Of a stretch of 64,000 nucleotides of DNA, positions 16,793 through 24,990 are shown in pieces. Every line of letters starts with the position of its first letter. Within the stretch, counting starts at the first letter, position 1. The notes below the pieces were generated by a model. It did not search any database, had not been told where the DNA came from, and saw only the letters and a list, made by a program, of their open reading frames with translations. Source of the DNA: Chitinophaga horti. GTDB lineage: Bacteria; Bacteroidota; Bacteroidia; Chitinophagales; Chitinophagaceae. The translations under genes and the position numbers were made by a program. The stretch covers positions 2,418,001 to 2,482,000 of the forward strand of contig NZ_CP107006.1 of NCBI RefSeq assembly GCF_022867795.2, in the 5' to 3' direction.

Positions 16793-17773
16793 ATGAAAAA
16801 GTTCCTCGTTTTAGCCGGCCTGCTGTTACATACGCTGATGGCCCTTCCGCAACAACGCACGTCTATTGACCCCGGTGGCGTTTGGCCCGACCAGCACGGC
16901 AATCATATTCAGGCCCATGGCGGCGGCATTATCAAGATAGGTAAAAGGTACTACTGGTATGGTGAGCAAAGGCGCCAGGGGCTTGACAGAGCACTGCGTT
17001 ATGTAAGCTGCTACGAAAGTACGGACCTTACGAACTGGAAGTTTCTCGGCGATGCCTTGCAACAGCAGGATCCCGAAAACCTCGGCCCCAACTGGGTTTT
17101 AGAGCGTCCTAAAGTGTTCTATAATAAAAAGACGAAGAACTACGTGATGTACTTTCACCTCGATGATTCCAAGTACAAGTTTGCACGTGTAGGCGTAGCG
17201 GTAAGTAAGAAGCCCGAAGGACCGTTTAAGTACGTAAAGAGCTTTCGCCCGCTGGATAAGGAGAGCCGGGATATTGGTCAGTTCATTGATGATGATGGCA
17301 CCCCCTACCTGGTGTTCGAAAGCCGTCCTACCAAAGGATTTTACATCGCAGGGCTATCAGCCGACTATATGGATGTAGTGAAAGAAGTGAGCTTTATTCA
17401 ATCGCCGTTGGAAGGTGGCGCGATCGTACATTATAAAGGCCTGTATTACGCAATCGGCTCGGCGCTTACCGGCTGGAAACCTAACCCCAATAAATTCGCT
17501 ACGGCTACTACCCTCGCGGGCCCCTGGAGTGAGTTCAAAGACATTGCACCGGTGGCTACCAATACTTACAGTTCCCAATCCACTATGCTGATCAAAGTAG
17601 AAGGCACGAAAAACACGACTGTCATCTACATGGGCGACCAATGGAAACCGGGCACACAATGGGACTCCCGTTACCTCTGGATGCCTGTAGAGATAGGCGA
17701 CGGCAAATTATGGCTACCCGAACCTAAACCCTGGCAATTAAATATCAAAACCGGTGAATGGAAAGCGCTTTAA
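16793..17773 (+). CDS. Secreted GH43 glycoside hydrolase
   Basis: 326 residues with a signal peptide ending MALPQQ. The mature protein opens with HGNHIQAHGGGIIKI and YYWYGEQ, the pattern of exo-beta-1,3-galactanase-like GH43 (subfamily 24). It continues as a five-bladed propeller with FIDDDGTPYLVF and SPLEGGAIVHYKGLYYAIGS, whose Glu is in the position of the GH43 acid. In the galactanase group the usual Asp base is replaced; here the first blade has no DP-D pattern. The likely substrate is arabinogalactan side structure. No CBM is attached. The stop codon overlaps that of the convergent AraC gene within TTAA. Confidence 0.82.
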   Translation: MKKFLVLAGLLLHTLMALPQQRTSIDPGGVWPDQHGNHIQAHGGGIIKIGKRYYWYGEQRRQGLDRALRYVSCYESTDLTNWKFLGDALQQQDPENLGPNWVLERPKVFYNKKTKNYVMYFHLDDSKYKFARVGVAVSKKPEGPFKYVKSFRPLDKESRDIGQFIDDDGTPYLVFESRPTKGFYIAGLSADYMDVVKEVSFIQSPLEGGAIVHYKGLYYAIGSALTGWKPNPNKFATATTLAGPWSEFKDIAPVATNTYSSQSTMLIKVEGTKNTTVIYMGDQWKPGTQWDSRYLWMPVEIGDGKLWLPEPKPWQLNIKTGEWKAL

Positions 17774-18141
17774 ACGAGCGTTTTACGGAACTGTGAAGGC
17801 GTAATGCCTTCCTGCGACTTAAAGAATTTAGTGAAGTTGGAAGTGTCGAACGTGAGCTGCCTGGCCACATCGGCAATCGTACGGGACGGATCGGCCAGCA
17901 TACGGCGGGCCTCGTCCATCACCCGCACTTCCATGTAATGGCAGGCGCTGTTGCCGGTGAACAGGCGGATGGTGTTGCTCAGGTGTACCGGGTGAATGAA
18001 TAACTGCGCGGCAATGTCCTTCACATGCATCATGTCGTTCACACGGCCCGCCACGATATCATCGATATGCGCATTAACAGCGGCGATGTAGGCTTCGGTA
18101 ATCTCCTGCTGACGGCTGATGTATTTCTTCGGCAACTTCAT
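17770..18141 (-). CDS. Short AraC-family regulator
   Basis: 123 residues consisting almost only of the AraC/XylS DNA-binding domain. The two helix-turn-helix units are visible: VKDIAAQLFIHPVHLSNTIR and IADVARQLTFDTSNFTKFFK, followed by the signature EGITPSQFRK. The usual ligand-binding N-terminal domain (150-200 residues) is missing. A -7-like TAAATTTA lies directly upstream of the ATG, so no longer form is likely. It may regulate the convergent GH43 gene, but this is only inferred from position. Confidence 0.85.
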   Translation of the reverse strand: MKLPKKYISRQQEITEAYIAAVNAHIDDIVAGRVNDMMHVKDIAAQLFIHPVHLSNTIRLFTGNSACHYMEVRVMDEARRMLADPSRTIADVARQLTFDTSNFTKFFKSQEGITPSQFRKTLV

Positions 18142-18164
18142 GGCCTAAATTTAAGCAAAAAGCA

Positions 18165-18914
18165 TCAGGGCACGATGCGCGATGCCGGCTGTTCCCGCCG
18201 CCATATCCTGAGAAACTTCGCAGCTTCGTCTTTAATGTACTTGTAGTATTCATAATCCGAAGGAAAGGACAGTATCTGGTAGTAAGTCGGACGAAAATAG
18301 ACCATGAACGAATCCAGGTCAGGAGAAGTAAGGCCTGTGATGCGTGACACCAGTCCTTTGTTGAAGCGGTGGCTCACATATTTATCACGCTCTTCCCGCT
18401 CGAGGTAGCGGCGGAAAGCCTCCATGCGTTTCATCTTTTTGATACTGAACAACAGGTCGAGATTAACCCCTACTCCATTCGCGCCGTTGGCGCCGCTGAG
18501 CCATTGCGGCTCGTATTCGAAGATCTTACGGTATTCGTTGCGGAACTCCATGGAATCCTGGCGATAACCTTTGTGCTGCACTTCTACCGTTTGCAGTACG
18601 TGCATGTCGATGTGCAGACTGATATCAAATGCGCGGCGGTGATTGATCTCCTTAACGGCGAACTTAGGTGTGGGTTTACCCTGGTAAGAAAAACTGAGGG
18701 AGTCATCGGTGGCCAGGCGAATGGTGTAGCGGCCCAACGAGTCAGTAATGGTACCCGTGCCGGAATTACTGCGCACACTCACACCTGCCACGCCTGCGCG
18801 GCCGGTGCGTTCGTACACCGTACCGTTTATCTGCACCTGCGCCACTGCTGCCAGCCTTAACACCGTAAAAAGGGTGAGCAATATCGTTAACCGGATCAAA
18901 TTGGAAAGCCCCAT
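18165..18914 (-). CDS. Carboxypeptidase-regulatory-like domain surface protein
   Basis: 249 residues from ATG 18914 (MGLSNLIRLTILL). A signal peptide ends near VAQVQ. Next is a CarboxypepD_reg-like beta-sandwich (VQINGTVYERTGRAGVAGVSV...GRYTIRL, about 28-110) of the kind found at the N-termini of TonB-dependent receptors. The remaining 130 residues (KKMKRMEAFRRYLEREERDKYVSHRF) are charged and helical and carry no barrel. Proteins of this layout are common in Bacteroidota and of unknown role, probably on the periplasmic side of the outer membrane. The start is supported by the -7 element TATGTTTG at 18946-18939. Confidence 0.75.
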   Translation of the reverse strand: MGLSNLIRLTILLTLFTVLRLAAVAQVQINGTVYERTGRAGVAGVSVRSNSGTGTITDSLGRYTIRLATDDSLSFSYQGKPTPKFAVKEINHRRAFDISLHIDMHVLQTVEVQHKGYRQDSMEFRNEYRKIFEYEPQWLSGANGANGVGVNLDLLFSIKKMKRMEAFRRYLEREERDKYVSHRFNKGLVSRITGLTSPDLDSFMVYFRPTYYQILSFPSDYEYYKYIKDEAAKFLRIWRREQPASRIVP

Positions 18915-18938
18915 TTCAGCACAATCTAACACAGGGGG

Positions 18939-18973
18939 CAAACATAAGCAAGCCGCCCCCAAATATTAACAAA
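18939..18973 (-). promoter_or_regulatory. -33/-7 promoter of the carboxypeptidase-like gene
   Basis: TTTG (18973-18970) and, 23 bp on, TATGTTTG (18946-18939), both on the minus strand, 25 nt before the ATG at 18914. The in-frame ATG at 18962 would fall inside it. Confidence 0.5.
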
Positions 18974-18977
18974 TCCT

Positions 18978-20138
18978 TTAGTAGCTCATTTCCACGATCT
19001 TTTGTACATCGGCGGGCGCTAATTTGCGATGCTCGCCCAGTCCCAGCCAGCCTCTTTCGGTAAAGCGGGCGGCGATCTTTTCGGCCGTACCGGCGTAATC
19101 TTCCGTGTATTCAGACAAGCGGGTGGCGATCTGTAAGGAGTGAAAGAAGGCTTCTGTTTTTTCAATAGCAGCCAGGGCAATGGCTTCGTCGCTGTCGCCG
19201 GTAAGTGCCCATACTCTCCTGCCGTATTGCGCGAGTTTTTCTTTTTTGGCAGAAAGGTTATAACGGTAATGGCTAGGTGCAATTACCGCCAGCGTACGCG
19301 CATGATCGATGCCATACAACGCCGTTAACTCATGCCCCATCATGTGTACGGCCCAGTCGCCCGGCACCCCTTTTTGAATGAGGCCGTTCAACGCCATAGT
19401 GCAACACCACATAAAGTTACCGGCAGCTTTGTAATCAGCCGGATTAGCCATGATTACCGGCGCTACTTCTACCAATGTTTGCAGGATACTTTCTGCAAAA
19501 CGATCCTGCAGCAGGAAGCCCACCGGGTACGTCATGTATTGTTCGAGTACGTGCGTATAGGCATCTGTGATACCGTTCGCGATCTGGCGGGGAGGCACAG
19601 AGGCTACGACTTCCGGATCAAGAATAGAGAATACCGGGAACAAACCAGGGCCACCCATTGATAACTTTTCTTTGGTTTCCCTTCGGGAGATAACAGAGCC
19701 GGAATTCATTTCGGAACCTGTAGCGGGAAGAGTAAGTACCGTACCGAAAGGCAATCCCTTTTCGGTACGCAGCCTGTTGGCGAGAATGTCCCAGGGCTCT
19801 GCACCTTCGTACAATGCAGCAGCAGCGAGGAACTTCACCCCGTCGATCACGGAGCCGCCGCCAACGGCGAGCATATAAGTAATGTTTTCTTTTTTGATTA
19901 CGTCAAGTGCTTCCAGCAGCACTTCATATTCAGGATTGGCCGGAATGCCGCCAAACTCCAGCAGCTCTACGTCTTTCAGCGCCGCCTTCACCTGGTCGTA
20001 CACCCCGTTCTTTTTGATACTGCCGCCGCCGTATAACATCAACACCTTTGCGCCAGCGGGTATTTCGCCTGGTAATGCTGCAATCTGTCCTTTTCCAAAT
20101 AAGATCTTCGTCGGGTTCTGAAGGGTAAAGTTTTGCAT
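18978..20138 (-). CDS. yqhD: YqhD-type NADPH-dependent alcohol dehydrogenase
   Basis: 386 residues, colinear with the Escherichia coli aldehyde reductase YqhD over its whole length. It starts MQNFTLQNPTKILFGKGQI and has the NADP-binding YGGGSIKKNG and LAVGGGSVIDG. The metal ligands are in NGITDAYTHVLEQY and GHELTALYGIDHA, which give an Asp and three His for Zn or Fe. It reduces short-chain and lipid-derived aldehydes to alcohols in the cytoplasm. It lies 57 bp after the last sialic-acid gene but has its own -7 element, so it is probably a separate unit. Confidence 0.93.
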   Translation of the reverse strand: MQNFTLQNPTKILFGKGQIAALPGEIPAGAKVLMLYGGGSIKKNGVYDQVKAALKDVELLEFGGIPANPEYEVLLEALDVIKKENITYMLAVGGGSVIDGVKFLAAAALYEGAEPWDILANRLRTEKGLPFGTVLTLPATGSEMNSGSVISRRETKEKLSMGGPGLFPVFSILDPEVVASVPPRQIANGITDAYTHVLEQYMTYPVGFLLQDRFAESILQTLVEVAPVIMANPADYKAAGNFMWCCTMALNGLIQKGVPGDWAVHMMGHELTALYGIDHARTLAVIAPSHYRYNLSAKKEKLAQYGRRVWALTGDSDEAIALAAIEKTEAFFHSLQIATRLSEYTEDYAGTAEKIAARFTERGWLGLGEHRKLAPADVQKIVEMSY

Positions 20139-20162
20139 GGCTGTTATTTTTTATGGTAACAG

Positions 20163-20170
20163 CAAATGTA
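20163..20170 (-). promoter_or_regulatory. -7 element TACATTTG of yqhD
   Basis: Exact TAnnTTTG match on the minus strand, 24 nt before the ATG at 20138. It lies in the gap after the MFS transporter gene and argues for independent transcription of yqhD. Confidence 0.5.
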
Positions 20171-20195
20171 GGGGAATTGTTGGAGCCACGACCAA

Positions 20196-21416
20196 TCAGG
20201 TAAGGCAATCCGTTGTTTTGGGCCTTAAAAACACCAGCAGCAGGCACACCGCAGCCAGTATCACCACTGACATCAGGGCAAAGTCCCGCCCAAGGTTGCC
20301 TGCATCGGTCGACTTGCCCAGCAGGTCGGTAATTAAAGCGCCGGAGAACACGCCGCCCATGTTCATGAGTCCGTAGGCAGTAGCACGGTGCCGCGGCGCC
20401 ACGAACTGGCAAAGTATGGGCATATTGTTGGCATCGAACATCCCAAACCCAAAGCCGAAGCAAAATGCTGAGGCGACGAGATAACCAGTGGTAGTGCCTA
20501 TCCCGAGCAGGAAGAGTGCAGGTACAGTTAGTGAGAGCCCGATCGCACTGGTGTATACACGCCCTTTTACGTTACGCTGCACCCAGCGGTCAGAAAGTAA
20601 TCCGCCGGTGATAACGCCCATGAACGAGGATACCGCGATAGTGATCGTTGCAATCGGCCCCGCCTCTCCCATCGGTACATTCAGGCTGCCGGCAAATAAG
20701 GTAGGCAGCCAGTTTTTGATCGCCCAACCGGGAATACTCGGGATGGAGAAACACAGCCAGATGATCCAGAACGGCAGCAACATCACGAGTGCACGGAAAC
20801 CTTTGAATACGGGCTGCTTTTCCACCTGTACAGGTTGAGCGTTACGCTTTTCGCGCAGGAACACGAGCAATACTGCGGCATACACCACTCCTACAATCCC
20901 AAACCAATGGAACGTGGCCTGCCAGGAGTAAGCCGCCGCAATCGTGGCGCCAAAGCCACCCAGCGCCTGCCCCATGTACAAGCCCGTCATATGAATGCCC
21001 ACTGCGAGCGAGCGGGTATTCGGCGCATGATAATCTGCAATCAGCGACAACGCCGCCGGTATGTACAACGCTTCACTCACGCCCATGATCGCACGTAACC
21101 AGTACAACTGACTGAAATCGGTGGCGTAGCCCATCAGCAAGGTAACAGCCGACCAAACGAACAGACTGCCGACGATCAGGTGTTTACGATTGATACGATC
21201 AGCGATCATGCCCGAGAGTGGCGACATCAGTCCGTATATCCACAGAAAGATGGCCATCAGCCTGCCGAAGTTTGTAGCGCTTTGCAGCTCCTGTATATCC
21301 ACCTGTATAGATGGCCGCATGGTCGACAGCATTTGCCGGTCGAGGTAGTTGAGCAGGGCCACGCCCCACAGCATTGCCACCACCAGCCAGGGGTAATATT
21401 TTGCGTTCTTCATCAT
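20196..21416 (-). CDS. MFS sialic acid (hexuronate-type) transporter
   Basis: 406 residues from ATG 21416 (MMKNAKYYPW), with 12 predicted membrane segments. The motif NYLDRQMLS in TM1 and the loop GMIADRINRKHL fit the ACS family of the MFS (ExuT/NanT-like anion:cation symporters). Its place 13 bp behind nanM in the sialic-acid operon indicates that it imports N-acetylneuraminate, or ManNAc, across the inner membrane. In-frame codons upstream to 21566 overlap nanM and lack membrane-protein character. Substrate is inferred from context. Confidence 0.85.
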   Translation of the reverse strand: MMKNAKYYPWLVVAMLWGVALLNYLDRQMLSTMRPSIQVDIQELQSATNFGRLMAIFLWIYGLMSPLSGMIADRINRKHLIVGSLFVWSAVTLLMGYATDFSQLYWLRAIMGVSEALYIPAALSLIADYHAPNTRSLAVGIHMTGLYMGQALGGFGATIAAAYSWQATFHWFGIVGVVYAAVLLVFLREKRNAQPVQVEKQPVFKGFRALVMLLPFWIIWLCFSIPSIPGWAIKNWLPTLFAGSLNVPMGEAGPIATITIAVSSFMGVITGGLLSDRWVQRNVKGRVYTSAIGLSLTVPALFLLGIGTTTGYLVASAFCFGFGFGMFDANNMPILCQFVAPRHRATAYGLMNMGGVFSGALITDLLGKSTDAGNLGRDFALMSVVILAAVCLLLVFLRPKTTDCLT

Positions 21417-21429
21417 GTTCAAGATACCA

Positions 21430-22512
21430 TTAATGTTGATACGTGGCGGCCAGCACATTCGGCGTGCGGGTGCCGGGGCGTACTTCGCCGCCTGGAAATA
21501 CGAGCAGCCCGTTCCAGTAAGCAAACGTAGTTGTAACTGGCGCCAATATGCTGTTATTCGGCGCACTTACTGCATCCGCTGCTTTGCGGGTGAATACATC
21601 GCCCGCTTTGCGCCAGTCGTTACGCTGCGCATCATATGCTATGATCATTTCCGAAAAGCCCGGATGTCTTTCTTTCAGCACACTGGCACTGTCTGCATCA
21701 CGGCCGCTGTCACCCCCAAAGATGAATAATTCGCTGCCATTATTCCAGGCAGGCGAAGGGGCGGCAACGGTGGATACGGGCAAATCACTGCAAGACTGCC
21801 AGCCGGCACCGGGCCGGTAGCGGTAGGCGTCTTTCAGATAGGTACGTTTGCCTTCATGCAAGTGGGCCCCGCTGAACAGGTAAAAGTCTTTACCGATAGC
21901 GCCGGCGACACCCAACATACGCGACGGACCAGGCCAGGTGGGCAGTTGTTGCCAGGCCATAGGATTTCGTAAGTCCAGCATGTAAAAGTCACCCGCACTT
22001 TCTGCAGAACCCGGAAGATGTAAGCCACCGGCCACATAGATACAGCTGTCCGCCAACGCACCGCAGGTATTCGCGAGCGGCACGGGCAGTGAAGGCAATG
22101 TATCCATCAGTAATTGTCCCTGCTCCCATCGAAGGCGAAATACATCTGCATAATGCCCGTTTTCATTACTGCCGCCAATGCAGATCAGCCCTTCTTTCGT
22201 GGCGACTGATACGCCGTAGCCGAGTGCGCGAGGTAACTTCCCGGCTTCTTTCCAGGCGCCGTCTGGTTTCTCCAGCACGAATACCTTATCATACCAGGTC
22301 TTTTTACCACCGTTCCAGGGCGTACGGCCATCCGGGAAGTTAGCACCACCTGCCACGAGCAAAACCTCGCCCGCAGCGCCTGCAAAGGAGCCGGCAAAGC
22401 CAGTGCTGTCGGGCACGGCGGGCAAGGTATTCCATTCAAACCCGGTTTGAACGCCGGGCGCACAACTATCTGCCATACAAAGAATCAATATTAAATAAAG
22501 CAGTTGCTTCAT
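21430..22512 (-). CDS. nanM: N-acetylneuraminate epimerase (mutarotase) NanM
   Basis: 360 residues. The start MKQLLYLILILCMADSC is a lipoprotein-like signal (MADSC). The rest is a six-bladed Kelch propeller with repeated GG motifs (LVAGGANFPDG, ICIGGSNENGHYADVF, YVAGGLHLPGS, FIFGGDSGRD). It has the NanM/YjhT core features GGANFP and WYDKVFVLE. It converts alpha-Neu5Ac released by sialidases to the beta-anomer in the periplasm, which speeds uptake. It sits 2 bp after the PKD/LamG gene in the sialic-acid operon. Confidence 0.9.
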   Translation of the reverse strand: MKQLLYLILILCMADSCAPGVQTGFEWNTLPAVPDSTGFAGSFAGAAGEVLLVAGGANFPDGRTPWNGGKKTWYDKVFVLEKPDGAWKEAGKLPRALGYGVSVATKEGLICIGGSNENGHYADVFRLRWEQGQLLMDTLPSLPVPLANTCGALADSCIYVAGGLHLPGSAESAGDFYMLDLRNPMAWQQLPTWPGPSRMLGVAGAIGKDFYLFSGAHLHEGKRTYLKDAYRYRPGAGWQSCSDLPVSTVAAPSPAWNNGSELFIFGGDSGRDADSASVLKERHPGFSEMIIAYDAQRNDWRKAGDVFTRKAADAVSAPNNSILAPVTTTFAYWNGLLVFPGGEVRPGTRTPNVLAATYQH

Positions 22513-22514
22513 TG

Positions 22515-24026
22515 CTATAAGTTAAACAAAGCCAGTACCTCCGCGGGCGTCAATGCCCGGCGGTAAATCAACAGGTCGTCGATGTTACCGTTATAGAAGT
22601 TGGAATTAGCCGTAGCCCCTTCCTGGAACCCGATCTTAAAGTCCTGGTCGTTCGACACATTCTTTAAACCGTTGGCCGTAGCACCGCCACGCCTGGTTCC
22701 ATCAATGTAAACGGTAGTCGCCGTACCCTCGCGCACACAAACCACCTGGTGCCATGCCCCGTCAGACAACCTGCCGACGGCGGCAGCCAGGTTCACGAAA
22801 GTAGAACCGGTATTGTCTTCCACATCAAAGCGGGTAATGCGGTCGGTAGCGTTGTCGCCAATGCGTATCCAGGTTTGATTATCGTTCGTACCGGTTTTGC
22901 CCGACTCCTGCCAGATCATCATACGGGCGGCGGACGAAGTTTTCACCCAACATGCAATCGTAAAATTGCCCGTACCAAAATTCGTCGCCGCATGGTTGGC
23001 CGCAATCACGCCGGATGCACCATTGAAGGTAGCAGTATGACCTGCAATGCCCCACCGGTCGGCCTCTCCGAAGCTTACACCGCCGCCAACGGTGCTGGTA
23101 GCAATCGCGTCCGGACCAATATCTGCATGGTTACCGTTAAAGGAGAAGAATGCTGCCAGGTCTGCAGCAGGTGCCACGAACAGGAAGTTCTCTTTCTCTT
23201 TGACGGAAGAATTGTAAGGGTTTGTCACCTTTAACGATACTTTGTACCGGCCGGGCAGCATAAGTTTCACCACGGGGTGCTGTGCTGTTGAGGTATGTGT
23301 TTCCGGACCGGTAATATTCCACTCCCAGGTGTTTACATTACCCACCGACATATCTCTCAAAGCTACTTCTCCGCCCGCGTAGGTAGCCGCCTGCACCGCA
23401 CCAAAGTCCGCATTGATAGCGGCTGCGTCCAGTATGCGGATAAAGCTGGTCTTCGTCACTTTATCGGAGTACTGGGGATTGGAGGCTGTAAGTGTTACAT
23501 CATAATAGCCGGTATCTGTAAACACGAGCGATGGATGTTGCAGGTTAGAACGCACGGTAGCACCGCCTTTCACCGGTACAAACTCCCATTCCCAACTGGT
23601 GGGTTTACCGGTACTGGTGTCGCGGAAGGAAGCCGTTTCGTTGGTGAAATACACGTCGGCCTTCTTTGAAAAGTCGGCCTTTACGCGATTGTAGTCCACT
23701 TTAATGTACTCGGTTTTCGTGAGTGTTTTGCTGGTGAACTTGTTCATCACTTCTAACGTCACTTCATACACGCCGGGCGTATCGTAACGCACCGTAGGGC
23801 TGGACAAAACAGAGCTGGACGGCGTACCGCCTTTGAAGGTCCACTTCCATTTATTGACATATCCGGTAGAGAAGTCTTTAAACCTGATACTGTCGCCGGC
23901 GCTGATCTCTTCCCGTTCTCCTTCGAACACTACTTCCCTGATAACGGTATCGCCGGACTGTCCTTCTTCTTTATTACAGGCCCAAAAACCAAAGGCGGTG
24001 AGGATGAGAAAGCAATATTTTTTCAT
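22515..24026 (-). CDS. PKD/LamG surface lipoprotein of the sialic-acid locus
   Basis: 503 residues. The lipoprotein signal MKKYCFLILTAFGFWACNKEE has lipobox FWAC. It is followed by three PKD-type beta-sandwich domains of about 85 residues each (WKWTFKGGTPSSS, WEWEFVPVKGG and WEWNITGPETH mark the start of each). A C-terminal LamG/concanavalin-like domain (about 290-500; FTIACWVKTSS, VYIDGTRRGG, GNIDDLLIYRRALTPAEV) completes it. It has no catalytic motif. The place between nanA and nanM suggests a surface glycan-binding protein that holds sialylated glycans, a role SusE/SusF proteins play in other loci. Function is inferred. Confidence 0.85.
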   Translation of the reverse strand: MKKYCFLILTAFGFWACNKEEGQSGDTVIREVVFEGEREEISAGDSIRFKDFSTGYVNKWKWTFKGGTPSSSVLSSPTVRYDTPGVYEVTLEVMNKFTSKTLTKTEYIKVDYNRVKADFSKKADVYFTNETASFRDTSTGKPTSWEWEFVPVKGGATVRSNLQHPSLVFTDTGYYDVTLTASNPQYSDKVTKTSFIRILDAAAINADFGAVQAATYAGGEVALRDMSVGNVNTWEWNITGPETHTSTAQHPVVKLMLPGRYKVSLKVTNPYNSSVKEKENFLFVAPAADLAAFFSFNGNHADIGPDAIATSTVGGGVSFGEADRWGIAGHTATFNGASGVIAANHAATNFGTGNFTIACWVKTSSAARMMIWQESGKTGTNDNQTWIRIGDNATDRITRFDVEDNTGSTFVNLAAAVGRLSDGAWHQVVCVREGTATTVYIDGTRRGGATANGLKNVSNDQDFKIGFQEGATANSNFYNGNIDDLLIYRRALTPAEVLALFNL

Positions 24027-24036
24027 GGTATTGTGT

Positions 24037-24984
24037 TTATGACGGCTGTCCGGCCACGACGCCGTTAGCGGGCGACGTTACCGCGTGCAGCACGGACGTG
24101 AAATTTATTTCATCAAGGTAGGTGTGAATTTCCTGCACTTCTTTATCGCCCAACGTGGTGAGCGGCAGGCGGCACGGACCGAGGTCGATGCCCATGATTT
24201 TCATGATCGCTTTCTGAGCCGGGATAGGTGAATACTTCGGCAGGCACTGGATCATCTTTACGGCCTGGTATTGCAACTGGCGGGCCTCGGTAAGCCGGCC
24301 TTCACGGAAGTGTTCCATCACTTTCAAATACAATGGAGCCGCAAAAGTATAAGTGCTGCCGATCGCTCCTTCCGCACCAACGGCCAGTGCAGGCAACAGC
24401 AGTTCATCATACCCGAACAGAATGTCGAACTTGCCGTCTTTATAATTCAGGCAGGCCTGGTATTCATGAATCGTGGCAGATGTATACTTAATTCCCGCAA
24501 GATTGGGAATACGCTCTTCCGCCATCTGCAGGAAGTCGAGTGGGTCTACTGCCACGCCGGTAATCACCGGGATGTGATAATAGTAAAAAGGCATTGCGGG
24601 AGCGGCAGATGCAATTTGCGCCATACAATCCACCAGGTTGCGCGCAGACGATGGCTTAAAGTAGAATGCTGCTACTGCGGAAATAGCATCTGCGCCGATT
24701 TGCTGTGCATGTGCCGCCAGCTTCCGTGCTTCCGCTATCGAAGGATGACCAACGTGTACCAGTACGAGGCAACGTTTGTTCACGGCCTTCACATAGGCTT
24801 CCGCGATAGTCATGCGCTCTTCTATCGTGAGATTCGGGCCTTCGCCGTTCGTGCCGCAGATAAATACACCGCGAACGCCATCGCCGATCAGTTTGTCTAC
24901 CAGTGTGGGGATCAATGAAAGGTTTAATGAACCATCTTCGTTGAAAGTGCTGAACGTTGCAGCAACCAATCCTTTTATTCTCAT
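24037..24984 (-). CDS. nanA: N-acetylneuraminate lyase NanA
   Basis: 315 residues of the DapA/NanA TIM-barrel aldolase family. The Schiff-base Lys166 is in LAGIKYTS, the catalytic Tyr136 in FYYYHIP, and the carboxylate-binding GTNGEG at 44-49. It cleaves N-acetylneuraminate into N-acetylmannosamine and pyruvate in the cytoplasm. The KPSSARNL segment and the YHIP variant of the usual YNIP motif fit the lyase subgroup rather than dihydrodipicolinate synthase, as does the neighbourhood. The C-terminal 20 residues are a short extension. It is 6 bp after the first sialidase gene. Confidence 0.92.
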   Translation of the reverse strand: MRIKGLVAATFSTFNEDGSLNLSLIPTLVDKLIGDGVRGVFICGTNGEGPNLTIEERMTIAEAYVKAVNKRCLVLVHVGHPSIAEARKLAAHAQQIGADAISAVAAFYFKPSSARNLVDCMAQIASAAPAMPFYYYHIPVITGVAVDPLDFLQMAEERIPNLAGIKYTSATIHEYQACLNYKDGKFDILFGYDELLLPALAVGAEGAIGSTYTFAAPLYLKVMEHFREGRLTEARQLQYQAVKMIQCLPKYSPIPAQKAIMKIMGIDLGPCRLPLTTLGDKEVQEIHTYLDEINFTSVLHAVTSPANGVVAGQPS

Positions 24985-24990
24985 GTTCTT

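Noticed and set aside
24271..24918. Open frame of 215 codons on the plus strand
   Set aside because: Antisense to nanA, with low-complexity and Cys/His/Arg-rich composition and no start signal.
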